From: Planctomycetota bacterium
Lineage (GTDB): Bacteria > Planctomycetota > PUPC01 > DSUN01
DNA: 64,000 nucleotides
Direction: 5' to 3'
Assembly (NCBI GenBank): GCA_035384565.1
Contig: DAOOIT010000002.1
Location: forward strand, 1-64,000
A program made the translations under genes and the position numbers. The notes beneath the pieces were generated by a model that saw only the letters and a program-made list of their open reading frames with translations, was not told the origin of the DNA and did no database searches. Positions 1-9,100 of the stretch are shown here, one piece after another (within the stretch, counting starts at the first letter, position 1; every line of letters starts with the position of its first letter).

Positions 1-55
1 CGAGCCCTTCAGGCTCCAGAGGCAATCACCCTGCCTGCAATTCCGGCCCACACCC
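1..55. repeat. Right end of MITE-like element, cut by window edge
   Basis: These 55 bases match 55279-55333, the right end of the 250-bp element described there, with only two or three differences. The copy includes the small GAGCC/GGCTC hairpin and the terminal GGAATTGCAGG-type inverted repeat on its complement. Only the right end is in the window, so the rest of the copy should lie upstream. Confidence 0.75.
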
Positions 56-110
56 CGCGAAGTGCCGCAGCGTCTTACGCTCTCCGGCCGCTCGCCCTCA
101 CATACTTGCT

Positions 111-215
111 CATCCCGCAGATGAGCAGGTATGGCCGGAACCGCGAGAATCGCCCATTCTCGCCCATCTACCCATGCTGTATCACTCTCCTCCTCACAGG
201 GTTGATACAGCATGG
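111..215. repeat. Two-hairpin dispersed module, copy 1
   Basis: About 105 bases match 59520-59625 at roughly 95% identity, in the same orientation. The module holds an 8-bp stem (GCGAGAAT/ATTCTCGC, loop CGCCC, 143-163) and a 13-bp perfect inverted repeat (CCATGCTGTATCA at 172-184 and its complement at 203-215, 18-nt loop). The stems are conserved while spacer bases vary, which suggests either a mobile REP/MITE-like unit or a structured RNA. Confidence 0.75.
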
Positions 216-343
216 CCAGGCTGCGCCCGCCGGCCGCGGGCGCGGGCCGGAATCGCAGGTGGTTTCTGATGCGAGAATCCCCCGGAACAGGCGAAGGCCC
301 GCCGCAAACGTAGCCGCGAGCGTTCCGCTTGCGGCTCCTCTTT

Positions 344-519
344 CTCGTCCCTACGCTCTGCGTGGGGACGCGCCTCTTGGCCGCTCCGCGGCCTCTTCGT
401 CTTCAGGGAAAACTTGACGCGGGAGTCAGGAACCTCCCGCGGGTTCCAAACCCGCGGGAGGTTGGGGTTGGACGCGGGAGCGTCCGGACCTCCGCCCCCA
501 CGCGGAGCGTAGGGGCGAG
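344..519. repeat. 176-bp inverted-repeat element, copy A
   Basis: The ends form a 24-bp inverted repeat (344-367 and 496-519, two mismatches). The centre holds a 15-bp perfect stem with a CCA loop: AACCTCCCGCGGGTT at 431-445 and its complement at 449-463. Copy B at 40445-40608 has the same ends and the same central stem. No open frame fits a transposase, so this is a non-autonomous repeat. Confidence 0.75.
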
Positions 520-531
520 CATGGGAGCCAG

Positions 532-563
532 CCCTCCCGAAGGTATTGGAGCCTTCGGGAGGG
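532..563. repeat. 12-bp hairpin
   Basis: CCCTCCCGAAGG at 532-543 pairs perfectly with 552-563 across an 8-nt loop. It sits directly after the 176-bp repeat and has no T tract, so it is more likely part of the repeat cluster than a terminator. Confidence 0.5.
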
Positions 564-632
564 GGGTCTCTGGGGCAATCGGAGGCCGAAAGGAGGCATG
601 GCAACCACTCCGCAAAGCCCTCTGCGGGTGGT

Positions 633-791
633 CTACTCCTCCGGCCGCGAATCAGTCTGCATTCTTCCGCGTAGCGACAAGCGTCTCGCTTCTCGAAGAC
701 CACCGCACGCGGGACGCTTGCGGCTACGCTCGAGACCCTGGCCGACGCAACATGGTTTCGGTCACTGCAAAGTGATTCGCGGCCGGAGTAG
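633..791. repeat. Imperfect long inverted repeat, ~160 bp
   Basis: Bases 633-661 and 766-791 are imperfect complements (CCGGCCGCGAATCA core). An inner pair around 670-690 and 700-720 also matches (CGTAG..CAAGCG type). The right arm overlaps the module shared with 40.6 kb, but copy B there lacks the left arm. This looks like an insertion or inverted duplication specific to this site. Confidence 0.55.
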
Positions 792-930
792 TAAGAATCG
801 CACCAGAACGGATGCCACATTCAGGAAAGGCCACGAATTGCCAGACGGCAGGGGCGGGGGACAGCTTTCGGAAGCCGCGCGCACGTGATCTGCGTTCAAC
901 AACTTCAGACGTCGCAACCGCCTCCCTCGC
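763..930. repeat. Promoter-proximal repeated module, copy A
   Basis: About 168 bases match 40629-40797 at roughly 85% identity in the same orientation. Both copies end about 90 bp before the start codon of a plus-strand gene, here the histidine kinase and there the sugar-binding lipoprotein. No coding potential is seen. Confidence 0.7.
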
Positions 931-943
931 GGCCCACCTCGGG

Positions 944-972
944 TTGCACCGACCCGTGGCGCGCGGTATCAT
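944..972 (+). promoter_or_regulatory. Putative sigma70-type promoter of histidine kinase
   Basis: TTGCAC and TATCAT are separated by 17 bases. The -10 matches 5/6 of consensus and the -35 matches 3/6. It lies about 50 bp before the kinase ATG, giving a leader of about 40 nt. Confidence 0.45.
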
Positions 973-1020
973 CATGGGGCATCGCCCAACGGCTCTGCAC
1001 CGGGCAGAGGGGTCCTCGCG

Positions 1021-2985
1021 ATGGGACTGCGAGCCAGGCTGATCGCCGCGTTCCTGTTTGTCGTCGTCTTGCTCGGCGGGGCGACGATCTACACGGGCAG
1101 CGCGATGATTGACCGCACCATCCGCCGCGAAGCCCAGGCCAACACCGAGGCGAACCTGCGCTCCGCCCGCACCTACGTCGAGCAGCGCCTCCTCGCGCTT
1201 CAGCAGGTCCTCGAGTCCATCGCCCGCAGGGCCGTGCCCCAGGCCGTGCTGGCCGAGGGCGCCTCGCCCGAGGCCCGCGTGACCCTCGAGCGCGAGCGCC
1301 TCCACTATGGCTTCGACGCGCTCAGCCTGTGCGACGCGGCGGGCCGCGTGGTGCTCCGCACCCGCCACCCCTACAGCACCGAGGGCAACCGCGCCCTCGA
1401 CCCCCTGGTCGAGCGCGCGCTCAAGGGCGAGGCGGGCCGCGGCATCGCCATCCTGCACGCCGACGAGCTGGCGCTCGAAGGCTCCGACCTGCCCCGCCAA
1501 GCCTACCTGCCCCTGGTCGAGACCCCGCGGGCCAAGCCGCGCCCCGACTCCGTCGAGTCCCGGGGCATGATGCTCTGGGCCGCCGCCCCCGTGCCCGGGC
1601 CGGCCGGCGGCGCGCCGCTCGGAGCCCTCTACGGCGGCATCCTGCTCAACCGCAACTGGCCCCTGGTGGACGACATCCGCGCCACGGTGTTCGGCGACGA
1701 GTCCTACGACGGCAAGCCCCTGGGCACCGTGACCATCTTCCTGTGGGATGCCCGCATCGCCACCAACGTCACCACCGAGGCCGGCAACCGCGCCATCGGC
1801 ACCCGCGTCTCCGCCGAGGTCTACGACCGCGTGCTCGAGAGCGGCCAGCGGTGGCTCGACCGCGCCTTTGTCGTGCGCTACTGGTACCTCACCGCCTATG
1901 AGCCGATCCGCGACCCCCGCGGGCACACCATCGGCATCCTCTACGTCGGCGTCCTCGAACAGAAGTACGCCGACCTCAAGCGCCAGATCCTGCGCAGCTT
2001 CGTCATCCCCGTGGGCATCGCGCTCGCGGCCGCGGTCGCGCTGTCGCTCGTCCTCGCGCGCACCATCGCGCGCCCCGTGGGCGAGCTGCTCGCCGCCTCG
2101 CGCCACCTGGCCAGCGGCGACAACGACTACCGGCCCCGCAGCCTGAAGACCTCGCCCGAGCTGGCCGAACTCACCGACGCCTACGTGCAAATGGCCGACG
2201 CCATCCGCCAGCGCGACCTCGACCTCCGCCGCCAGAACCGCGAACTCGAATCGGCCAACGAGCGCCTCGCCCAGCTCAACCGCAGCTACATGGAAATGCT
2301 CGGCTTCGTCACCCACGAACTCAAGAACCCGCTCAACAGCGTGATCTTCTCGGCCGCCGCGCTGCGCGACGGCTATCTCGGCCCCCTCGGCGAGAAGCCC
2401 AAACAGGCGGCCGACCGCATCCTGCGCAACGCCAAGTACCTCGAGGAAATGATCGCCAACTACCTGAGCCTCTCGCGCATCGAGAAGGGCGAGATGACGG
2501 CCAAGTTCCAGCCCACCGACCTCCGCGCCGACGTGGTCGAGCCCATCCTCGGCCAGGTGCGCGCCCAGTTCGACGAGGCCCAGATGCGCGTCGAGACCCG
2601 CGTGCCCGAGGGCCTGAGCCTCGAGGCCGACCCCGGCCTGCTGCGCATCGTGCTCGACAACCTGCTCACCAACGCCGCCAAGTACGGCCGACCGGGCGGC
2701 CGCGTCGAGATCGCCGCCGAGGCCGTCGGCGACGCCGTCCAGCTCGCCGTCACCAACGAGGGCGAGGGCATCCAGCCCGAGAACCTGCCGAAGCTCTTCG
2801 GCAAATTCGTCCGCCTCGACCAGCCCGCCACCAAGGCCCGCAAGGGCACGGGCCTCGGCCTCTTCGTCTGCCGCGAGATCATCGAGAAGCACCGCGGCCG
2901 CATCTGGGCCGAGAGCCAGCCCGGCCAGTGGGCCCGCTTCACCTTCTCCGTGCCCCGCCAGCAGCCCGCCCCTGCCACGGAGTAG
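1021..2985 (+). CDS. Membrane sensor histidine kinase (Cache-like, HAMP, HisKA, HATPase)
   Basis: Predicted inner-membrane two-component sensor of 654 residues. A membrane segment at about 5-27 is followed by a 300-residue extracytoplasmic region typical of Cache-type sensors. A second membrane segment lies at about 326-346, then HAMP at about 347-400 and a short coiled coil rich in Arg/Glu. The phosphoacceptor motif THELKNPL places His432. The ATPase N box is DNLLTNAAKYG (546-556), G1 is NEGEGIQ (579-585) and G2 is KGTGLGLF (608-615), so all catalytic motifs are present. No response regulator is adjacent, so it is an orphan in this window. It converges with the fucosidase gene. The ligand is unknown. 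A small-molecule or sugar-related signal is only a guess from context. Confidence 0.93.
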   Translation: MGLRARLIAAFLFVVVLLGGATIYTGSAMIDRTIRREAQANTEANLRSARTYVEQRLLALQQVLESIARRAVPQAVLAEGASPEARVTLERERLHYGFDALSLCDAAGRVVLRTRHPYSTEGNRALDPLVERALKGEAGRGIAILHADELALEGSDLPRQAYLPLVETPRAKPRPDSVESRGMMLWAAAPVPGPAGGAPLGALYGGILLNRNWPLVDDIRATVFGDESYDGKPLGTVTIFLWDARIATNVTTEAGNRAIGTRVSAEVYDRVLESGQRWLDRAFVVRYWYLTAYEPIRDPRGHTIGILYVGVLEQKYADLKRQILRSFVIPVGIALAAAVALSLVLARTIARPVGELLAASRHLASGDNDYRPRSLKTSPELAELTDAYVQMADAIRQRDLDLRRQNRELESANERLAQLNRSYMEMLGFVTHELKNPLNSVIFSAAALRDGYLGPLGEKPKQAADRILRNAKYLEEMIANYLSLSRIEKGEMTAKFQPTDLRADVVEPILGQVRAQFDEAQMRVETRVPEGLSLEADPGLLRIVLDNLLTNAAKYGRPGGRVEIAAEAVGDAVQLAVTNEGEGIQPENLPKLFGKFVRLDQPATKARKGTGLGLFVCREIIEKHRGRIWAESQPGQWARFTFSVPRQQPAPATE

Positions 2986-2999
2986 CCGCCGGCCGGCGG
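2986..2999. terminator. GC palindrome after histidine kinase, possible bidirectional terminator
   Basis: CCGCCGGCCGGCGG is a 14-bp perfect palindrome immediately after the kinase stop codon and between convergent genes. There is no T run, so a terminator role is only suggested by its position. Confidence 0.3.
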
Positions 3000-3039
3000 G
3001 CGCCGGCCACGCAGCCCACGGGGATTTCCGGGCCGGCCC

Positions 3040-5787
3040 CTAGATTCCCCGGCGCAGCGGCATCCGCTCCGACTGGATCGTCTTCGCCTCGCCGTGGACG
3101 CGGAGCTTCACCGGGCGCGGCTCGGGCGACGCCACGCGGTAGCTCGTGACCTTGCCGTCCCTCCACTCGATGTCCACCGTGAAGCCGCCGCGGGCGCGGA
3201 GCCCGGTGACTTTGCCGGCGGACCAGGCCGCGGGCAGGGCGGGCAGCAGCACGAGTTCGTCGGCGTGGCTCTGCAAGAGCATCTCGGCCACGGCGGCGCA
3301 GCCGCCGAAGTTGCCGTCAATCTGGAACGGCGGGTGCAGGCACATCAGGTTGCCGGCGCCGCGGCCGATCAGCATCGCCAGCAGCTTGCCCGCCCGGTCG
3401 CCGTCACGCAGGCGCGCCCAGAAGTTGGCCTTCCACGCCATGGACCAGCCGGTGGAGGCGTCGCCGCGGCGCTCGAGCGAGAGCCGCGCGCCCCGGAAGA
3501 GCTCCGGCGTGCTGGGATTGATCTCGGTGCCGGGGTACAGCCCCCACAGGTGCGAGCAATGGCGGTGGTGCGGCTCCGTCTCCTCGAAATCCTCCGGCCA
3601 CTCCATGATGCGGCCCGCCGCGTTCACCCGAGTCGGCGCCAGCCGGGCGCGCATCGCATCGAGTCGCCCAGCGAACTCGGCGTCCACGCCGAGCCGGCGC
3701 GCCGCGGCCGCGGTGTGGAGGAACAGCTCGCGGATGATCTGCATGTCGTAGGTCGAGCCGACGCACAGCGCCGTGGTCTGCCGCTTGCCGGCCTTGTCGG
3801 TGAAGGCGTAGGAGTTCTCCGGGGAGTTCGACGGCACGGTGACCAGCCAGCGGTGCCGCGGGTCCTCGACCAGGCTGGCCTGGAAGAACTCGCACGCGCC
3901 CCGCAGAATCGGGTAGTACTCGCGCAGGAACGCCTCGTCCTGGGTGAACTCATAGTGCAGCCAGATGTGCTGGGCCAGCCACGCGCCGCACGTGGGCCCC
4001 ATGCAGGCCGGCAGGTAGCTGGGGGCGGTCTCGAACCACGGGTTCTGCGTGTGATTGGCCATCCAGCCGGGCGCGTTGAAGTAGGCTTTGGCGGTCTTGG
4101 CGCCCTCGCGGGCCACGCCCTGGATGAACCGCAACAGGGGCCGATGGCAATCGGACAGGTTGGCTGGCTCGGCGGGCCAGTAGTTCATCTGAAGGTTGAT
4201 GTTGCTGTGGAAATCGCCGCGCCACGGCGTCGAATACTCCTCGGCCCAGATGCCCTGAAGGTTGTTGGGCAGCGGCGAGTCCGGCCGCGAGCCGGCCACC
4301 AGGAGGTAGCGGCCGAACTGGAAGTACAGCGCCGCCAGCGCGGGGTCGGGCGCATTCTCGTTGCGCCGGACGCGCTCGGGCGTGGGCAGGGCCGCGTTCG
4401 GCCCCGCCGGCAGCGTCAGTTGGCAGCGGTCCATGTAGCTCCGGTGGTCCGCGATGGCCCGGTCGCGCAGGTCGTCGAATCGCAGCGCCAGCGCTGCGTC
4501 GAGGCGCTGGCGCGTCGTGGCCTCGAAGCCCTTGTCGAACAGGTCTGTGCCTGCCGACACGATCAGCATCGCCTCCTCCGCGCCCGCGACGGCCAGCCCG
4601 TCGTCCGTGGCGGAGACCTTGCCGCCCACGGTGGCCGCGCCGAGCAGTGCCAGGAAGCGCACGCCCTCGCCCCCGCCGCCCGGCTTGTTGAAGGGCAACT
4701 GGCCCTCGAGCTTGTGGCGCTCGCCGTCGCGCTTCGCGGTGGCATGTCGCCGGCGCGAGAGCGCCGCGGTGAACGTCAAGGCTCCGGGCTTGTCCGCCTT
4801 GAGGCGCACGGCGAGGACCTCGTTCGGCTTCGAGGCCACCAGTTCGCGGGTGAACGTCACGCCCTTGTGCGTGTAGCGGGTGGTGGCCAGGCCCGTCATC
4901 AGGTCGAGTTCGCGCCGGTAATCGCTGAACGCCGGCGGGTCCGCCGCCGCGCCGGCCAGGCGGATCTCGGCCACCTGGAAGTACGTCTCCTGCGGCGTGA
5001 AGCTGAACCGATAGAACCGGTAGGCGCCCGGCGTGGCGATCTCGAAGGTCTTGGTCTGATGGCGCTTCTCGAACGGCTTGCCGGGGCTGCGGCGGTCCAG
5101 CTCGACCCACGTCGCGCCGTCTGCCGAGCCCTCGAGCACCCACACCTGCGGGTCGCGGGTGGGCACGTCGTCGGCGCTGGTCAACGCGTAGCCGGTCACC
5201 GTGCGCGCCGCCGGCAGCTCCATCTGCCACTGCACCAGCTTGCCGGCCTTGTCCACGCACCACTTCGTGCCGGGGTCGCCGTCCACGCTGTTCTCGATGC
5301 CCTTGCCGTCGCCCGGCCCGTGGCCGCTCGGCGAAGTGACCCGCGGCCGGGCAATCCCGCCGAACTCGATCGTCAGGTCGCCCAGCGTCTGGTAGCAGCC
5401 GAACTGGTTCTCGTCCATCCAGCCCCGCACGCCGTCCGCGTAGCGGAAGTTCCTGCTCAGCACGCTGGCGGCTCCGGCGATGTCGCCTGCGAACAGCTTC
5501 TCGCGGACCTCCGGCAGGCACTTGTACGCCTCATAGTTGTTGCCATCGTACGGCCCGCCGGACCAGACGGACGACTCGTTGAGGATGATGCGCGCCGCGT
5601 CCACTCCGCCCAGGTCCATCGCCCCCAGACGGCCGTTGCCGAGCGGGAGCGACTCGTGGAAGCTCTTCGCCGGCCTGTCGAACCAGAGCGTCGTAGCGGG
5701 ATCGGCGATGCTGGCGGTGACCAGCAACCCGGTCAGCGGAGCCAGCAGCAGGGCAGCGAGAATGGTTTGAGGGTCAAGCAGTCTCAT
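3040..5787 (-). CDS. Secreted GH95-family alpha-L-fucosidase with inserted F5/8C-like domain
   Basis: 915 residues. The start is the ATG preceded by AGGAGG at a 12-nt distance and followed by a signal peptide (about residues 1-28). An in-frame upstream extension is low-complexity and was not used. The GH95 N-terminal domain begins at WFDRPAKSFHESLPLGNG (35-52). It is interrupted at about 153-279 by a discoidin-like segment with the pattern ENSVDGDPGTKW...FYRFSFTPQ. The catalytic barrel carries NINLQMNYWP (529-538), SPENS with Glu657 and FQIDGNFG with Asp824. In the Bifidobacterium family member AfcA the equivalent residues are the catalytic Asn pair, Glu and Asp. Expected activity is release of alpha-L-fucose from glycans outside the cytoplasm. 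The fucose-salvage enzyme encoded next door makes a fucose link plausible. GH95 also contains L-galactosidases, so the exact sugar is open. Confidence 0.9.
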   Translation of the reverse strand: MRLLDPQTILAALLLAPLTGLLVTASIADPATTLWFDRPAKSFHESLPLGNGRLGAMDLGGVDAARIILNESSVWSGGPYDGNNYEAYKCLPEVREKLFAGDIAGAASVLSRNFRYADGVRGWMDENQFGCYQTLGDLTIEFGGIARPRVTSPSGHGPGDGKGIENSVDGDPGTKWCVDKAGKLVQWQMELPAARTVTGYALTSADDVPTRDPQVWVLEGSADGATWVELDRRSPGKPFEKRHQTKTFEIATPGAYRFYRFSFTPQETYFQVAEIRLAGAAADPPAFSDYRRELDLMTGLATTRYTHKGVTFTRELVASKPNEVLAVRLKADKPGALTFTAALSRRRHATAKRDGERHKLEGQLPFNKPGGGGEGVRFLALLGAATVGGKVSATDDGLAVAGAEEAMLIVSAGTDLFDKGFEATTRQRLDAALALRFDDLRDRAIADHRSYMDRCQLTLPAGPNAALPTPERVRRNENAPDPALAALYFQFGRYLLVAGSRPDSPLPNNLQGIWAEEYSTPWRGDFHSNINLQMNYWPAEPANLSDCHRPLLRFIQGVAREGAKTAKAYFNAPGWMANHTQNPWFETAPSYLPACMGPTCGAWLAQHIWLHYEFTQDEAFLREYYPILRGACEFFQASLVEDPRHRWLVTVPSNSPENSYAFTDKAGKRQTTALCVGSTYDMQIIRELFLHTAAAARRLGVDAEFAGRLDAMRARLAPTRVNAAGRIMEWPEDFEETEPHHRHCSHLWGLYPGTEINPSTPELFRGARLSLERRGDASTGWSMAWKANFWARLRDGDRAGKLLAMLIGRGAGNLMCLHPPFQIDGNFGGCAAVAEMLLQSHADELVLLPALPAAWSAGKVTGLRARGGFTVDIEWRDGKVTSYRVASPEPRPVKLRVHGEAKTIQSERMPLRRGI

Positions 5788-5871
5788 GGGTTGGGTGTCC
5801 TCCTGAGGTAGGCGGCAATGCCCCGACGCGGCGCATGCCCCCGCCGCCGCTCGAGCATTCCCGGCATGGGT

Positions 5872-5900
5872 AGTATGCCGCAGGCCGTTGTGTCGGTCAA
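5872..5900 (-). promoter_or_regulatory. Putative promoter of GH95 fucosidase
   Basis: On the minus strand TTGACC and CATACT are separated by 17 bases. The -35 matches 5/6 and the -10 matches 4/6 of the sigma70 consensus. The start codon follows about 85 bp downstream. Having its own promoter separates this gene from the polysaccharide operon. Confidence 0.5.
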
Positions 5901-6074
5901 GCTCGGGTTCTCGTGAGCGGGAAACCGCCCGCACCAGGCGCCAGCCCTGGGGTCCCCCTGGTGCCGGGCGACCTGCCGCGTCTCGCCCCTTCTTGCCCAC
6001 GTGATCGGACGCGGCCGGGCAACCGGGGCGCCGTCGAGCGGCGGTGCTGGCGCGCGTTCCGGCGTCACATGCAA

Positions 6075-6108
6075 GAAGCCCACACCAGGGGGTTCTGATG
6101 TGGGCTTC
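6075..6108 (-). terminator. Hairpin terminator after fkp
   Basis: GAAGCCCACA at 6075-6084 pairs perfectly with 6099-6108, a 10-bp stem with a 14-nt loop. It lies about 70 bp past the fkp stop codon at the 3' end of the long minus-strand locus. Only a short T-rich tail follows on the minus strand. Confidence 0.6.
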
Positions 6109-6177
6109 CTCGGCAGGCGTCGCGCAGAGAGCGCCGCCGTCGGGCGACGCCCCGAAAGGCGGACCTATCGGGGCGGG

Positions 6178-9100
6178 TCAGCAGGCGGTTACTACCAGGC
6201 CCGTCCGGCTGATCTCGAAGTCGAAGAACCGCGCCCGCTCGTTGGGAGGGGCCGCCTCGAGCTCCTTGCGCACCGCCGCGGCATCCTCCGGCGATTTGCA
6301 GACCATCAGCAGGAACCCTCCGCTGCCGGCGCCCACGATCCGGGCGCCGTGCACGAACGGCTGCACGCGAGCCATCAGGGCCTCGAGTGGGCCGCTCGTG
6401 GCCTCGGGGTTCAACTGCTTGTGGAGCTCCCAGGACCTGCCGAGCAGCCGCCCGAACTCGGGCAGGTCCCGCCGCCCCATGGCCTCCGCCATGCGCACGG
6501 CGAGGCCGCGAATCTGGCCCAGCGTGCCCATTGTAGCTCTGTCGCGGTCGAGGTACCGGCCCACGTACTGCTCGAGGATGTTCTTGGCGAGCCGCGTCAT
6601 GCCCGTGTAGTAGAGCAGCGCCTGCCCACGGCAGAGCCGCGGGTCAAGGACGTCCGCGGGCAGGTACTGAATCGTGGGGTCGGGCACGAGCCCTGGCTCG
6701 GTGGTGGTGAGCTTGACCCCGTCGGTGGCGCCGCCCACCTGGTCCTGCCAGCCGCCGCCCGTGGTCATGGCCTGTTCGAGCCGCAGAACATGGTGGAACA
6801 GCTCTCGCGGGGCCACGGTGCGCCCCATGAGGCGATGGAGCACGGCGAGGACCACGGCGCCCATGAGACTCGACGTGCCGAGGCCGCTGCCTTTGGGGAC
6901 CGCGGCGAGAGTGGTCAGTTCCACCCCGCCGCCGAACGATTCCAGCGCCTGCGGCAGCGTGATGCCTTCCTCCCACTCGCTCGACACCGGCGAGAACCCG
7001 GAGAGGGCCAGCGCCGCCTTGACCACCGCAAAGTCGTCGCCGGGCGTGCGATGGTCCATCAGCTCGTCGAGCCGGGTCAGCTCGATCCGCCGCCCCAGGT
7101 CAATGGACGCGATGCGAATGACGGGCTCGCCGATCACGCGCGCGTAGGCGTGGATCGGCGGCTGGCCGTTGAGGTCAATGGCGGCGTTGAGGACGCAGCC
7201 GCCGCGCTCCAGCGTGTAGGGCGGCGTGTCCGTCCAGCCCCCGGCGAGTTCCAGCCGGGCAGGGGCGCGGCCCCACACAATCTCGTCCCTTCTCAGGGCG
7301 CTCCTCGGCCGTGGCAGTCTGCACTGGCCGCTGGCGATGACCGCCTGTTCGAGACAACGGAAGGCCGCTCGCTTCGCGCTCTCGCACCATTCGGTTGCGC
7401 CCGTTGGCGCCGCGCACGACGCCCCGAGCGCGGCGAGCCACGATTGGTCGTCCGGGGGCAGGACTTCACGGAGCGCTGCCGGAAAGCTCGGGCCCCATCG
7501 TTTATCCCGGGCGCACAGGCTCTCGACCGCGGACCCCAGGGAGTGGAGGATTCGGGAGCAGACGAGCGGCCCCATGCCCGCGCTGCCTTCGGCGCTCGCG
7601 TGTTGCCAGCGTGCCTCGCGAAGCAACTCCGCCGCCGTGGTGGCGGGCCGCTCGGAATGGCCGAGGAGATACGCCAGATCCTTTGCGGACAGCGGACCGT
7701 CGCGGCGGAACACGCGATGGGCGGAGGAGGCGAGGGCCGCTGCGTGGATTCGGGCCCTGCGCTCCTCGAACGCCTCCAGGTCGGCCAGGAGGGCGATCTC
7801 CGCCAGGCTGTAGCGCTCCGCGGCGAGCCAGGCCTCGCGCTGTGACGCCGATGCCTCCTCGGGCGCGAACATCCACAACCAGTCCCGATAGCCCATGGCC
7901 TGCGCCACGGCGGGGAAGAGCCGCGCCTGCCAGACCGTTCGCCGACCCGGGGCGAGCGAGCGGTCCCACACGTCTTCAGGCCGGGCACCCACGGCAGCGA
8001 GCCACTCGCCCACGGGACGCCCGCAGAAAGTGGCGCCCTCGCCGGCCGTGTCCTTGAACCGGTCGTCCACGCCGTAGCACCGCACGAACCAGGCGTCCTG
8101 GCCAGTCCGCCGCTGGCCGCGCAGCACGTCCAGGCAGGCCCCGCGCGGCAGGCTCAGCGGCTCCTCGACGTCCACGCCGATGACGACGTTCGCCCCTTGC
8201 AGCGTGACGCGCTCGCGGATGCGGCACCCCTCCACCCACGCGGCACCCCCCGCGAGGCCGCCCCCCCCTGTCACCTCGTTGTTGATGCTGACGGGGACAT
8301 CCGTTCTGCCGGCGTCGGGTTCGCGCGTGTCCAGGAGCGCTGCGTTGGCGACCAGCTCGCGCGTCGTACCCAGGTGGAGGAAGCGGCACTGGGGCACCAC
8401 GTGCACGTGCAGCGGGATGCCCGAGAGGACGTCGAAGAGAGAGCGGAGCAGCGGCTCCTCCCACGTGGAGCCGCCTGCCCGGGCGGCCGCGCAGTGGAGG
8501 GCAGGTGTCGTTTCGGTTCCCATCGCGCAGCAGATTTCGCGGTAGAGGTCCAGCCCGCGCGTCGCGACCGCATCGCCGACCGGGCCGCTCCAGGCGAGGC
8601 GGCCATCGCGGCTCGGGGTCGCGCCGCAGCCCCGGAGCCAGCGCACGGCCGTGGCGGCATCGAAGCTCATCGCCGCGATGTCCAGCACACACCGCCCGTA
8701 GCGGTCCATCCCCCCGCTCTGAGCCAGATCGGCCGGGCTGGGCTTCTGGAGGAAGCGGCGAGCCTGCCCGCCCGGGCCGAGGCAGAAGACCCCGTGGCGG
8801 CTCGCCTGCTCGGGAGTGGCCAAGCAACCCAGGGCCGTCACGCCTGCCGGGGCCAGGCGCACCTCTGTCGGATCGAACTCCTTGATGTCATCGCCGGCGG
8901 CTACCACGACCTGGCCGCACCCCGGCGGGAGCGCCGGCAGGGCAAGATAGGCGGGCAACTGCCGATCGAACAGCGTCTCCGCTACGCCGCTGTTCGACTC
9001 GCCGGGGACGGGCATGAACGCCTTGCCGCACGGCCCATAGGCGGGAAGACGCATCGAGTCCCCTCCCGCATGCACGATCAGGATACGGAGCCTCTCGAGG

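Larger units (their letters stand above)
1..1020. other. Repeat-rich intergenic region, no gene
   Basis: No convincing coding sequence is visible. Open frames here are GC-rich low-complexity translations with no recognisable domain. The stretch is packed with inverted repeats and with segments that recur at 40.4-40.8, 55.3 and 59.5 kb, each listed separately. It ends with the promoter of the histidine kinase gene. Confidence 0.75.
5788..6177. other. Intergenic region between fucosidase and fkp
   Basis: This 390-bp stretch holds the putative promoter of the fucosidase and the hairpin terminator of the polysaccharide locus. Nothing else is recognised. Confidence 0.7.

Noticed and set aside
1..930. 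CRISPR-like appearance from many short repeats
   Set aside because: Repeats are inverted and unequal in spacing; no regular repeat-spacer units and no cas genes.
724..2892. 722-codon minus-strand frame rich in Gly, Ala, Val, Glu
   Set aside because: Antisense shadow of the histidine kinase caused by high GC; no domain and no ribosome site.
3094..5811. 905-codon plus-strand frame
   Set aside because: Antisense shadow of the GH95 gene; repetitive Arg/Gly/Ala composition.
5788..6000. N-terminal extension of the fucosidase frame
   Set aside because: Low-complexity, lies before the ribosome site, and would bury the signal peptide.
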